From: Planctomycetota bacterium
Lineage (GTDB): Bacteria > Planctomycetota > JAPUJT01
Direction of reading: 5' to 3'
NCBI GenBank assembly: GCA_027296055.1
Contig: JAPUJT010000109.1
Location: 1-47,286, forward strand
DNA length: 47,286 nt
The position numbers were made by a program, and so were the translations under genes. Each line of letters starts with the position of its first letter. Position 1 is the stretch's first letter. Shown one piece after another: positions 34,145-42,004 of the stretch. The notes under the pieces are model-generated. The model ran no database searches. It was not told the DNA's origin and saw nothing but the letters and a program-made list of their open reading frames with translations.

Positions 34145-34830
34145 GGGATGAATGCTCGCCACCCCCGCCGCCAAGGATGATCGCCGAGACCTCGATCGCA
34201 GGCTCCGCACCTGCAGGGCCCGCCCGTTCCGAGAACCGTCCCGGTCATCGGCGCGGGGGAGGCCGGAGCTCGGGCAGGGGGATAGATCAAAGATGATGAT
34301 CCGAAGCGAACTCCCCCGCCGCCGAAGAGCATCGCCGAGACCTCACACCTCAGCACCTGCCGGGCCCGCCCGCGCAGTTCCCTTGTCGTCGGCACGGGGC
34401 CGATCATCTAATAATGATCCTGTGCGAACTCCCCCGCCGCCGCCGAAGAGCATCGCCGAGACCTCACACCTCAGCACCTGCCGGGCCCGCCCGTTCCGCC
34501 CATCGCCCGAGTCGTCGGCCCGCAGGCCTGTGGAACATCGGGGGGAGGCCGGAGCTCGGGCACGGGGGCGATCGTTTAGTGATGATCCAGGGTGAACTCC
34601 CCCGCCGCGACCGAGCATCGCCGACACCTCCTCCGGCTCCGGACTTGCCGGGGCTGCTCTCTTCCGCCGGCTGCCATTGCCGCCGGACTAGAGCTCTTCG
34701 GGCCGCGCGGGGAGACCGGAGCTCGGGCACGGGGGCGAGCATTATGATGATGATCCGGGCCACCCTCAGCCGCCGAGCCCGCCAGATCGCCGCCGCGGAT
34801 CATCGCCGAGACGTCTGCTCTGCATTTACC
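34145..34830 (+). repeat. G+C-rich tandem repeat array 3 (about 5 units)
   Basis: One partial and four fuller units of the same family, with heads near 34268, 34391, 34554 and 34725. Two consecutive units share a stretch of over 60 bases (core, ACACCTCAGCACCTGCCGGG) that is identical apart from one extra GCC triplet, showing recent unit duplication. Spacing here is about 123-171 bases. No coding frame is shared. Confidence 0.88.
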
Positions 34831-34833
34831 CCA

Positions 34834-34902
34834 GGCATGAGATCAAGGAAGCCCTAATCCCTCGCCTGATAAACACGCCGGAATGATTCGAATGGACAGG
34901 AG
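34834..34902 (+). repeat. Dispersed repeat family 3, copy 3
   Basis: ATGAGATCAAGGAAGCC, then TAATCC, CGCCTGATAAACACGCCGG and GAATGGACAGG are shared with the copies at 7507 and 18741. It directly follows tandem array 3 and precedes the glycerophosphodiesterase gene end. Confidence 0.65.
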
Positions 34903-35016
34903 TCCCGGGACGCAGCCACGAGGTTGACCGCCGGAGGGAGGTAACCGCTAAACCTGAATTCCAGTCGATATCAAGTGAGCTGCCCCGTGAATCTTCCGAC
35001 AGCGCAGAACTCGCAG

Positions 35017-36387
35017 CTACTTCTCACGCACGGTGACTTCAAGGAACCCGCAGTTGTTAGAGTAGTGGAAACGAACATCGTTGGCAAACATCAGCAATTC
35101 GCCGCTGGCCTCAGCCGTCAAACTGCTGTTCTTCCCGATGACAAATGGCTCCCCATTCTCACCAATCTGCCCCATCAACGCGAACCACTTCGCCGAAGGG
35201 ACTCTACGCAGAAACCACCATGGTGCCAGATACCATCTTGAGAATCCGTTGGCGTCTGTCAGGATGGGACCGTCAACCCACTCGGCGTCAGCGTCGAATT
35301 CGTAAGTCTTTCCCTCTTTGATTCGAAATCCAGTTTCATTCAACAAGAGGCGAGCATAGACTCGGAACTCGGCGCCGTTTTTCAGGCTGATTGCGCCTGG
35401 ACCGGGCCCCGGGCGTCTTTCGCCGCATTGCCTGAGAATCCTTAGGAGTCTAGTCGGATAGTCCGTGATGAAGCCCTTTACTCCAAAATTCAAGCTCTTG
35501 CACACGATTCTGCGAACCCTGGGCTCTGACTCGTTGTCTTTCGCGAGGACCGCGAATTGCCAGGCGCGAGTCAAGAAACAGTGAACTACGCCTTTGTCCA
35601 ACCCCACAACTGAAACCAGCTTTGGGGCGAGGAATCCCCAATACGTTTGAAAGGCTCTTTTCTCAAGAGTGTTGGGACGCGGACGCGGATGAGGAATGAG
35701 GCGACGAATGATTCTTGCCAGAATCGACCCACTTGCCAGATATGCGTGCTGTTCTTCCTGAGTCACACCGGTGGGTAGGCCGAGCGAGATCTTCCTGTTT
35801 AGGACGTGGAAGGCGTCCAAGATAGAGGAATACCTGCTTGTTACCAGCATCACGCGCCGCCGATGCCCTAGGTTGTTGGCAAGCAGTTGGGCGAAGTCCT
35901 CAAGTTTGGCGGAGGGTTTGGTTGGACCATCGATCCACGAGGGTGCAGGGGGCTCAGTCTTCTTGAGCTCAAGATTCAGATGCACTGCGCGAACGTACTC
36001 GTCCTCCAGCTCGGAGACAAGAGTCAGGAACCGCTCGAATGAAAGGAGAAGTCTCTGGTTCGGAGGGAATGTGCGATTCCTGGCGGACCTTGGGATATCG
36101 ACATAGGCATTATCTTGCAAATCACCAACCCACTCGTGATCCCAGATTCTCTTCCGATATTTCTCGCCCGACTTCTTCCTGACGTTCCTTAGACCTGGTC
36201 CATGCCAGACGACTATCTCCCTGTCAGAAGTCATCTGGAGATCAATCTCAAGGCCATCGGCTCCGGCATGTATGGCACTCCTGAACGCAGCCTCAGTGCT
36301 CTCCGGTGCTTCTCCGGCACCACCTCGATGGGCAAGTAGAAGGGGAGCAGGAGGCGGAAAAATGAAGTCTACCTCTGAGGTTGTCAT
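35017..36387 (-). CDS. GDPD-family phosphodiesterase with lectin-like C-terminal domain
   Basis: A 456-residue protein. Residues of about 15-320 are a glycerophosphodiester phosphodiesterase TIM barrel. His20-Arg21 are in LLLAHRGG, Glu47 and Asp49 in DGLEIDLQM (metal ligands), His62 in VVWHGP, and GVKGFITDYPTRLL marks the last strand. It would cleave glycerophosphodiesters to glycerol-3-phosphate and an alcohol. Residues of about 335-456 form a beta-sandwich ending LLMFANDVRFHYSNNCGFLEV, with a Trp-rich middle (WYLAPWWFLRR). This resembles the LecA/PA-IL-like carbohydrate-binding fold fused to some hydrolases. No signal peptide is seen. The ATG has AGGAG about eight bases upstream. The fusion suggests activity on glycolipids or teichoic-type polymers, as inference. 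Confidence 0.9.
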   Translation of the reverse strand: MTTSEVDFIFPPPAPLLLAHRGGAGEAPESTEAAFRSAIHAGADGLEIDLQMTSDREIVVWHGPGLRNVRKKSGEKYRKRIWDHEWVGDLQDNAYVDIPRSARNRTFPPNQRLLLSFERFLTLVSELEDEYVRAVHLNLELKKTEPPAPSWIDGPTKPSAKLEDFAQLLANNLGHRRRVMLVTSRYSSILDAFHVLNRKISLGLPTGVTQEEQHAYLASGSILARIIRRLIPHPRPRPNTLEKRAFQTYWGFLAPKLVSVVGLDKGVVHCFLTRAWQFAVLAKDNESEPRVRRIVCKSLNFGVKGFITDYPTRLLRILRQCGERRPGPGPGAISLKNGAEFRVYARLLLNETGFRIKEGKTYEFDADAEWVDGPILTDANGFSRWYLAPWWFLRRVPSAKWFALMGQIGENGEPFVIGKNSSLTAEASGELLMFANDVRFHYSNNCGFLEVTVREK

Positions 36388-36447
36388 GATCCTGGCTCCT
36401 TCATGACCATCGGTGACGGTAGTCGTTCAGTTCGCGACAACGACCAC

Positions 36448-36660
36448 CTGTCCATCCGAAAGAGTCCATTCACATGATGAAAGCGCGCTCCTACGGCGTC
36501 CAGTGATCCGGTCAGCGGTTTCCACTGGCTGTCAGTTGGGCGAAATGTGGTCGCGAAGCGACCCTTTGCGTGAATGCTCTACAGGATTGCTCGGAGTCCG
36601 ATTCGAAACGAGATAAAGGATTCCATCGTGGCTCAGGCAGCGACGCGCTCGGGAGAATCC
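36448..36660 (+). repeat. Dispersed repeat family 2, fullest copy
   Basis: It runs from CTGTCCATCCGAAAGAGTCC through CACATGATGAAAGCGCGC and GTGATCCGGTCAGCGG to GGCTCAGGCAGCGACGCGCTC. All other family-2 copies align to parts of this ~210-base span. Confidence 0.7.
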
Positions 36661-36689
36661 TGGACCTGTTTATGTGCCGTGGGATCCGT

Positions 36690-36835
36690 GGAGCCCGCCC
36701 ATTCCGCGCCCGGTCATCGCCGTATGACCGAGAAGGGGGAGCCCGGACTTTGGGCACGGGGCCACTCATCATTAGATGATGATCAGGCGCGACCCCCCGC
36801 CGACCTCGCCGAGACCTCCCCCTCCGGCTCCGGAT
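36690..36835 (+). repeat. Single isolated unit of the G+C-rich tandem repeat
   Basis: One degenerate unit with a GGGCACGGGGCC head, the palindrome-like CATCATTAGATGATGATC, the CCCCCCGCCGACCTCGCCGAGACCTC core and CCCTCCGGCTCCGGA. It shows that the family also occurs outside arrays. Confidence 0.75.
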
Positions 36836-37073
36836 CAATAGAAAACCCGTGAATCGTTACGCTCCTATCGTGTGAGGTGGGCCGTTGAGCTCGCCTGGCC
36901 TAGCGGGCTTGACGCGCGCTTCCGGGGGGGAGTAGCCTACCTCCACGCAGCAGGGCCGAGACGTGAACGACTACCGCGCAGGATACTAGGCTCACGAAGC
37001 AAGGTTTGGAGGGACCAGGGTTCCCTCTTTGTTGTACGCATTCTCTCCCGTTCGGAGAGACGGAGATGATCGT

Positions 37074-37865
37074 ATGGTTCGCCCGTTCAGAAGAACTCTG
37101 GTGGTTCTACTAGCTCTGGCTTTCACCGCGACCGTCGGTGCCTGCGGAGGCGGGAGCAGCGGGGGCAAGACAGACTCCCAAAACGTTGCCCCGGCCATCA
37201 CCGCTCCCACGGGCCCCGGGACGGTCTGGGGGATGGATCCCACCTACACGACCGTGATCCATCTCGGTGATTCCCTCGACTTCAGCGCTATGGCGACCGA
37301 TGCCGACGCGGCCGACACGCTCACCTTCACGGCTTCAGTGACCGGCGGGTCGCTGACCCAGACGCAGGCGGGGTTCACGACCTTCCCTTCCATGACGACG
37401 GGCACCTCCCCGCAGAACCTTTCATTCGCGGGAACGGCCGCTCAGGTGGGCGACATAGAGATCACCTTCCTCGTCGACGACGGCAAGGGCGCAATGGATA
37501 CCATCACCCACTCCGTAGAGGTGGCCGGGACCATCCTGGCGTGGGGTGACAACAGCGCCGGCCATCTTGGCGACGGGACGTGGTCGACCAGTTCGACCCC
37601 GGTGCAGGTGGTCGACCCTTCGGACCCCACGGGTTTCCTCACCGGGGTCACCGCGGTCGCGGCGGGCTTGTACCACACGGCGGCGCTGCTTGGCGACGGC
37701 ACCGTCCGGGCGTGGGGTGACAACCTCGACGGCCAGCTTGGCGACGGGACGGGGACGGCCAGTTCGACCCCGGTGCAGGTGGTCGACCCTTCGGACCCCA
37801 CGGGTTTCCTCACCGGGGTGACCGCGGTCGCGGCGGGGGCGTTCCACACGGTGGCGCTCCGCTAG
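37074..37865 (+). CDS. Short RCC1-repeat lipoprotein
   Basis: A 263-residue protein from the ATG at 37074, with GGAG upstream. The lipoprotein signal peptide ends in ATVGAC with Cys24, followed by GGGSSGG. Residues of about 35-150 form an Ig/cadherin-like beta domain (DSLDFSAMATDADAADTLTF, then DIEITFLVDDGKG). Only about two RCC1 units follow (ILAWGDNSAGHLGDG and VRAWGDNLDGQLGDG), nearly identical over a 171-base period, and the protein ends FHTVALR. A closed RCC1 propeller needs about seven blades, so this copy is either truncated or oligomerises. It shares the blade sequence style of the protein at 31039-32931. Likely surface-anchored; function unknown. Confidence 0.85.
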   Translation: MVRPFRRTLVVLLALAFTATVGACGGGSSGGKTDSQNVAPAITAPTGPGTVWGMDPTYTTVIHLGDSLDFSAMATDADAADTLTFTASVTGGSLTQTQAGFTTFPSMTTGTSPQNLSFAGTAAQVGDIEITFLVDDGKGAMDTITHSVEVAGTILAWGDNSAGHLGDGTWSTSSTPVQVVDPSDPTGFLTGVTAVAAGLYHTAALLGDGTVRAWGDNLDGQLGDGTGTASSTPVQVVDPSDPTGFLTGVTAVAAGAFHTVALR

Positions 37866-38435
37866 CGGCACCGATTGACCGTCGAATCCGGCGTACTGCG
37901 ATCAAGGGACTCCGAGAAGTACATTCCGAGAACGCCCCTGAGAGGTTCGTAATAAATGGCGTGAACGACGACGCGAGTTTTTTCCGATCAGCATACTCCC
38001 GCCAGTGCCTTCGGCCCAGGCGTGGCCGAGTTCGATAGGTGGCCCCGATCACCCAGGCTATGCGACACCCCGGCCTCACGTTGCGAGGGCATTCAGCCTG
38101 TGTCAGAGGATAGGAGCCCTTCAGTACTCTTCGTTTAGAAACTAAGTCATTGCTGAACTGGTCCGACAGCCGGAAATGCAGCGCCGCAACCCGTTGAATG
38201 CCACAAAGCCTTGCTCACCTTCGGTGAAGGAGGTTCCTGAACAGGATCGGAGGTCTGTCAGTCCCCTGACGTGCCGCGGACTCAGGTTTAGGCGACCCTC
38301 GAAGGTAGGTGGGCGCGTGGGGAGGCGGGCTGGGTGGTGGGGCCCCCCTGCCCCGTTGCCTCCGTCATCCACGTTCCGCTATCCCGAAGGCCTTGAGCAT
38401 GAAGATCGTTGGCTGGGTAATACCGAGTAACCTTC
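37866..38435. other. Geneless spacer
   Basis: About 570 bases with only short overlapping frames on both strands and no motif, repeat-family copy or strong hairpin that I could recognise. Confidence 0.4.
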
Positions 38436-39821
38436 TCAGCGAGGTGGTTCTTCCGGTCCCTCCGCCGCCAGCCAACGGCCCAGTGGGAAGATGAAGTCGT
38501 AGCGGGCCTCTCCCGGCTTCTGTTTCCACTCGAAGGGTTGCTCCGCTATACCTCCATCATCAATGAGGTTGGCTCCGACCGAGTAGACGTACGCCGGTCG
38601 ACTACCATTCGGAGGTTTGTAGCGGAGCGGCTTACCGTCCCAGGGATCGATGAGTTCCTCGCCACAGTCACCAAGCGCATCCGGCCACGTCCCACCATGG
38701 GCCGCCCGGTATCGGTGAACGAGGGCCGCGGCGCGTAGGCAGCGAAGGCGAGTAAGCATCCACAGCTCATCCTGCCGAATCCACGCGACTTCGAACACTT
38801 GGGTCCGGACGGACGCACTCCCCTCCCTGGAGTTGACTGTTTCCACCCAGGCTTGCCGCAACTTCTGGATTGGTCCCAGGTAGAGTTCCCGCTGCCTGTC
38901 GTAGTACCCCCGAAATTCCGCGACATCGAACTCACCATGAAAATTGTAGAGTAACCAAGGCAGCCCCCGGAGGCCGGACGTACCCGGGTGGATGCCCCTT
39001 TCCCAGGCGTTGGCCAGCTCTATGATCTTCCTGAATTCGATGACCTCCAGGATACCTCGGAGGCTGGCCCGGCTCTCCTCCAGAGTCGAAAGCTCGCCCA
39101 GGAAGGCATCCAGCTCCTCGATCTCGAATGGGTGGGACCAGAGGAGTCCCGAACCTGCGACCGTCGCAGCATCATGGGTCGCATGGAGGAAACCGCCCCT
39201 GTACCATACGCGACCCCTCGGCCCCAGATCCTCCCCCAGTCGGATCACATCTGCGAGGGAGCGCAACGCCTCGACCCGACGACCAGCCCCTGCAAGCTCT
39301 TCTGCCTCCAGGAGCCAGGCGGCGGCCAGGCGAAAGCCAGCCGGGTTCCTCCTTTGCAGGGAGCGGTTGGCGAGGATCGCACGGAGCGTCGCCGTCAGGT
39401 CGACGAAAAAGTAGCAGGATTCGTGCTGGAGGGCCTCGCGTGCCGCGGCAAGGAAGGGCCAGATCGATTCGAGATGGGCCTTGGCGATCTCTGCTTGCTC
39501 CGGGTCGAGAGTGCCGTCGTACATCTCCCGGAACAGTCGTTGCGACCTCACCCGCGAGGGCATGGGGACATCCAAGATCTTCCCGAAGACGAGGTCGAGC
39601 TTCCCGGCACCGCTTCCTGAAATCGGCTCCCCTCGCAGGACCGGTCGCTTCTCCTCCGCCAACTCCGCCATGATCGCCTGGAGCTTGGGAAGGACCTCAT
39701 TCCGCGCCGCAAGCAGCTTCTTCTTGTCGGCGCTGTACCATGAACTGAAACTCGCCGCGGCTAGCACGGCCGCCACAAGTGCAAGGACGAGAAGCAGGAA
39801 TACTTTGAGGAAGCTTCGCAT
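38436..39821 (-). CDS. Membrane-anchored protein of unknown function
   Basis: A 461-residue protein starting MRSFLKVFLLLVLALVAAVL, a single N-terminal membrane anchor or uncleaved signal. The body is mostly helical and charged. The C-terminal ~90 residues read RYRAAHGGTWPDALGDCG, then DPWDGKPLRYKPPNG and YVYSVGANLIDDGG. This resembles the pseudopilin-like C-terminal module common in large uncharacterised proteins of Planctomycetota and related bacteria. The body would face the periplasm. No enzyme motif is recognised. It lies upstream of nothing obviously related, although the pseudopilin relic at 40300-41073 carries a similar C-terminal style, so a link to a secretion or pilus-like system is possible. 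Confidence 0.8.
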   Translation of the reverse strand: MRSFLKVFLLLVLALVAAVLAAASFSSWYSADKKKLLAARNEVLPKLQAIMAELAEEKRPVLRGEPISGSGAGKLDLVFGKILDVPMPSRVRSQRLFREMYDGTLDPEQAEIAKAHLESIWPFLAAAREALQHESCYFFVDLTATLRAILANRSLQRRNPAGFRLAAAWLLEAEELAGAGRRVEALRSLADVIRLGEDLGPRGRVWYRGGFLHATHDAATVAGSGLLWSHPFEIEELDAFLGELSTLEESRASLRGILEVIEFRKIIELANAWERGIHPGTSGLRGLPWLLYNFHGEFDVAEFRGYYDRQRELYLGPIQKLRQAWVETVNSREGSASVRTQVFEVAWIRQDELWMLTRLRCLRAAALVHRYRAAHGGTWPDALGDCGEELIDPWDGKPLRYKPPNGSRPAYVYSVGANLIDDGGIAEQPFEWKQKPGEARYDFIFPLGRWLAAEGPEEPPR

Positions 39822-40299
39822 TCTTCAGTTACCCTTCGTCATCTCCACCGAAGCCGCGGGGCGGGATGCGTGCCGACTACTTTTGGACGATCTCGGTCGG
39901 ATCAACGCGAACGTCCCGTTTGACCTCTCCCGCATCGGTTCTCTTCGGCAACGAAGCCGATGATACCACCCCCTGACTCGGGAATGAAACTCGGTGAGCG
40001 TACCCCTGGTCCTCCCCCCTCTCGTATGTGCCCAGAGACCGGCCACCGAACTGGAGCGTAGAACCGCCCAGGCCGGCTGAGACGCCCCCAGATCATCGTA
40101 GACTTCCGGAAAGACTTTTTCCGGGTCGCAGCACCCCCCCCGGATACATCACAGGCGATCTGGGCCGGCCTGAAAGGGATCTGGAATGTCGGCTAGCCCC
40201 CCTTCCCTCTCCGCTCGGTATCCGCCTGGTTCCGATCGGACGACCCACGGCAGAGACCCATGCACAGACACCCCGGCCTCGTGAACCGCCCGGGCCGCG
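39822..40299. other. Geneless spacer
   Basis: Short frames only; none has a recognisable motif. It should contain the promoter of the leftward membrane-protein gene, which I could not place. Confidence 0.35.
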
Positions 40300-41073
40300 C
40301 TATCTAAGATCGCATCCGCCGGACTTCGCACGAGCCAGGAAGTCCTCGACTAACTCGACCCCATGGTGGAGGCGGCGATCCGCTGCAGCATCCGCCGGAT
40401 GGTCGGCCAGGGCCGGAAGACTGTCACCGTCAAGAAGATCTACCGCGGGAAGCTCCTTGGGGATCCGACAGCCCCCGGCAAGACATCCACGGTCCCCAAG
40501 GAGGACCGCAAGGTCGACCGGGGGCTCCTGTCCCGGTAGGCCCGACCCCCGACACGCCCAGAGGCCCCGCAGAAGCCACGAAGACTCCAACCGATTCGCG
40601 CTCTCCGTGTGCTGGATGATGTCGGTACCGTCGCCGGTCCCGCCATCGGCTCCGTCGGCCCCGTAGCAGATGATCGTGCAGCCCAGGTCGTCCAGGAAGT
40701 ACACGTACGGGCAACCCCAGGCGTCGAGTGGAACGGCGGTCCCGTCGAGGTGGGCCCTGCCCCACCGAACTGCGTCCGCGGGCGGTGTGAGCAGCTCCTC
40801 CAGGCTGCTCGGGTAGCGCTCCGTCTGGTCCTAGAAGAACTTCACCGCCAGCGAGATGTAGGTGATATCGGCCAATGCCATGCTTCGCCTGGCCTCAATC
40901 CTTCTCGTAATCGTTATGGTGTTTGGACAGAGAATCACGACTGCAGCCAGCACCGCCAGGAGTCTCAGCAACCGCGATAGGTTCCTCCTTTGAGGACCCC
41001 TTTCTCCGGTTGCCTTCGTTGCTCCTCCCCCCGTCCTGGCGGAAGGATCGTCCGCAGGGGCCACCCTCTTCAT
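40300..41073 (-). pseudogene. GspG-like pseudopilin with in-frame TAG
   Basis: The minus frame from the ATG at 41073 gives a basic leader, a hydrophobic segment LLRLLAVLAAVVILC, then RRSMALADITYISLAVKFF and a TAG at 40831-40833. The same frame continues without a shift as DQTERYPSSLEELLTPP, AVPLDAWGCPYVYFLDD and CYGADGADGGTGDGTDI. That order (ADI-x-LA, RYPSSLEEL, PLDAWGxPYVY, GADGxxGGxGxGTDI) is the GspG major-pseudopilin pattern of type II secretion. A GFTLIE-type prepilin peptidase site is not evident. The most likely reading is a nonsense-mutated relic. Amber readthrough cannot be excluded. Codons beyond DIIQHTE toward 40300 look non-native. Confidence 0.7.
40363..40539 (+). CDS. Small basic ORF, hypothetical
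   Basis: A 58-codon frame starting MVEAAIRCSIRRMVGQG and ending VDRGLLSR. By eye its third codon positions are almost all G or C, unlike the overlapping minus frame, which is the main reason to list it. It is rich in Lys and Arg. I recognise no family and see no clear ribosome-binding site. It overlaps the far end of the pseudopilin relic on the other strand, and only one of the two can be coding there. It could also be a fragment of a degraded gene. Confidence 0.3.
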   Translation: MVEAAIRCSIRRMVGQGRKTVTVKKIYRGKLLGDPTAPGKTSTVPKEDRKVDRGLLSR

Positions 41074-41121
41074 AGGTCCTGGACCCTCAGGATGGGGACC
41101 GGCCGAGAGTCCACCCCCGAT

Positions 41122-41314
41122 CACTCCTCCGCGCGGCCTCACGCGAACCGGCGGGAACTCCGGTGGCCTCGCGGAGCGGACGCACAACTGGATGAACCGC
41201 TTCCGCCGGATCCTGATCCGGTGGGAGAAGAAGACGCAGAACTTCCTGGGCCTGCTTCACTTCGTCTGCGCGATCATCACGTTTCGTAGCGCGGGACTCC
41301 AGGTTTTCGGATAG
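41122..41314 (+). pseudogene. C-terminal remnant of an IS5-type transposase
   Basis: The frame reads LAERTHNWMNRFRRILIRWE and then KKTQNFLGLLHFVCAIITF, followed by a stop at 41312. This is the typical end of IS5-family DDE transposases: the E-R-T-H-x-W-x-N-R-F-R block carries the last catalytic Glu, followed by the R-x-E-K-x-x-x-x-Y/F-L pattern. Only ~45 residues are convincing. The N-terminal side merges into sequence that does not resemble a transposase, and no intact ends or inverted repeats are seen. It is an old, inactive fragment, unrelated to the transposases at 3.9 and 5.9 kb. Confidence 0.7.
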
Positions 41315-42004
41315 GCCCTAAGACACGCATGGGGCTCGGAAGGGGCCGCCTCTGCAAGATACTCAGGGTGCAGGAGGACGTGCGGCTCAAGCCTGAACAT
41401 GTCACCCCAAACCTTCAGCATCGTCTGTCGCGTTGCCAAGCCGAACAGGATCTCGAACGGCTCAAGATGGATCGCTCCGGGCCAACGCGGCCTAGGAACT
41501 CTTCTTTGGGCACGAGGGCCAGTTCGACCTGTTGCCCCACCTGACCCGATGCTGGTCCCAGAGCAGCCCGCGGCAGGAGAGCGCGGCCCCAGGGATAGAA
41601 CCTCAAGCAGTCTGTATTCGGCGCTGTCAACTTCCGGACCGGACGCCTGCCCTTTGCTCCGCACTCCAACCTGAGGCAGGCTCGTTGCTCTTCACTCTGT
41701 TCGGCTCTCAACTGACCATCCAAACAGACCCTTGGAATTGCCTACCGTCTGCATGAGAAGATCGTTCCTAAATTGTCCCAAAAAAAGGAAACTACCGCTA
41801 TCTACCACGTCTAGCTCAGTTTGGAATCACCCTATCCAGGGGCCCCGACTCAGGTACGCCCCCGAGTGCCTGGCATGGGGTGAAGTGAACAGGTTCATGT
41901 GAGACGTAAACGGGACCTGAACCGATGAACGCTACCCGGCCGGTACACCGCCGAATATTCTCGTGCGTCCATGGGACCGCCGGTCACGTGGAAGCCGGCA
42001 AGAC
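41315..42004. other. Geneless spacer before the RHS gene end
   Basis: About 690 bases. A 135-codon minus frame (41257-41664) overlaps the transposase remnant and has no recognisable motif, so it is not called. No strong terminator follows the leftward RHS gene; only a weak GGTTCA/TGAACC pairing near 41895-41930 was seen. Confidence 0.35.

Noticed and set aside
28604..34830. Tandem arrays as CRISPR
   Set aside because: Units are 120-175 bases, diverged, with conserved blocks spread through the unit and variable-length spacers. CRISPR repeats are short and nearly identical with uniform spacers, and no cas genes are present.
28604..34830. Minus-strand peptides of type MIAPVPELRP repeated in each tandem unit
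   Set aside because: The peptide recurs only because the DNA repeats. Frames are broken by indels within each unit and no continuous product exists.
41257..41664. 135-codon minus frame
   Set aside because: It overlaps an IS5-type transposase remnant on the other strand and has no recognisable features.
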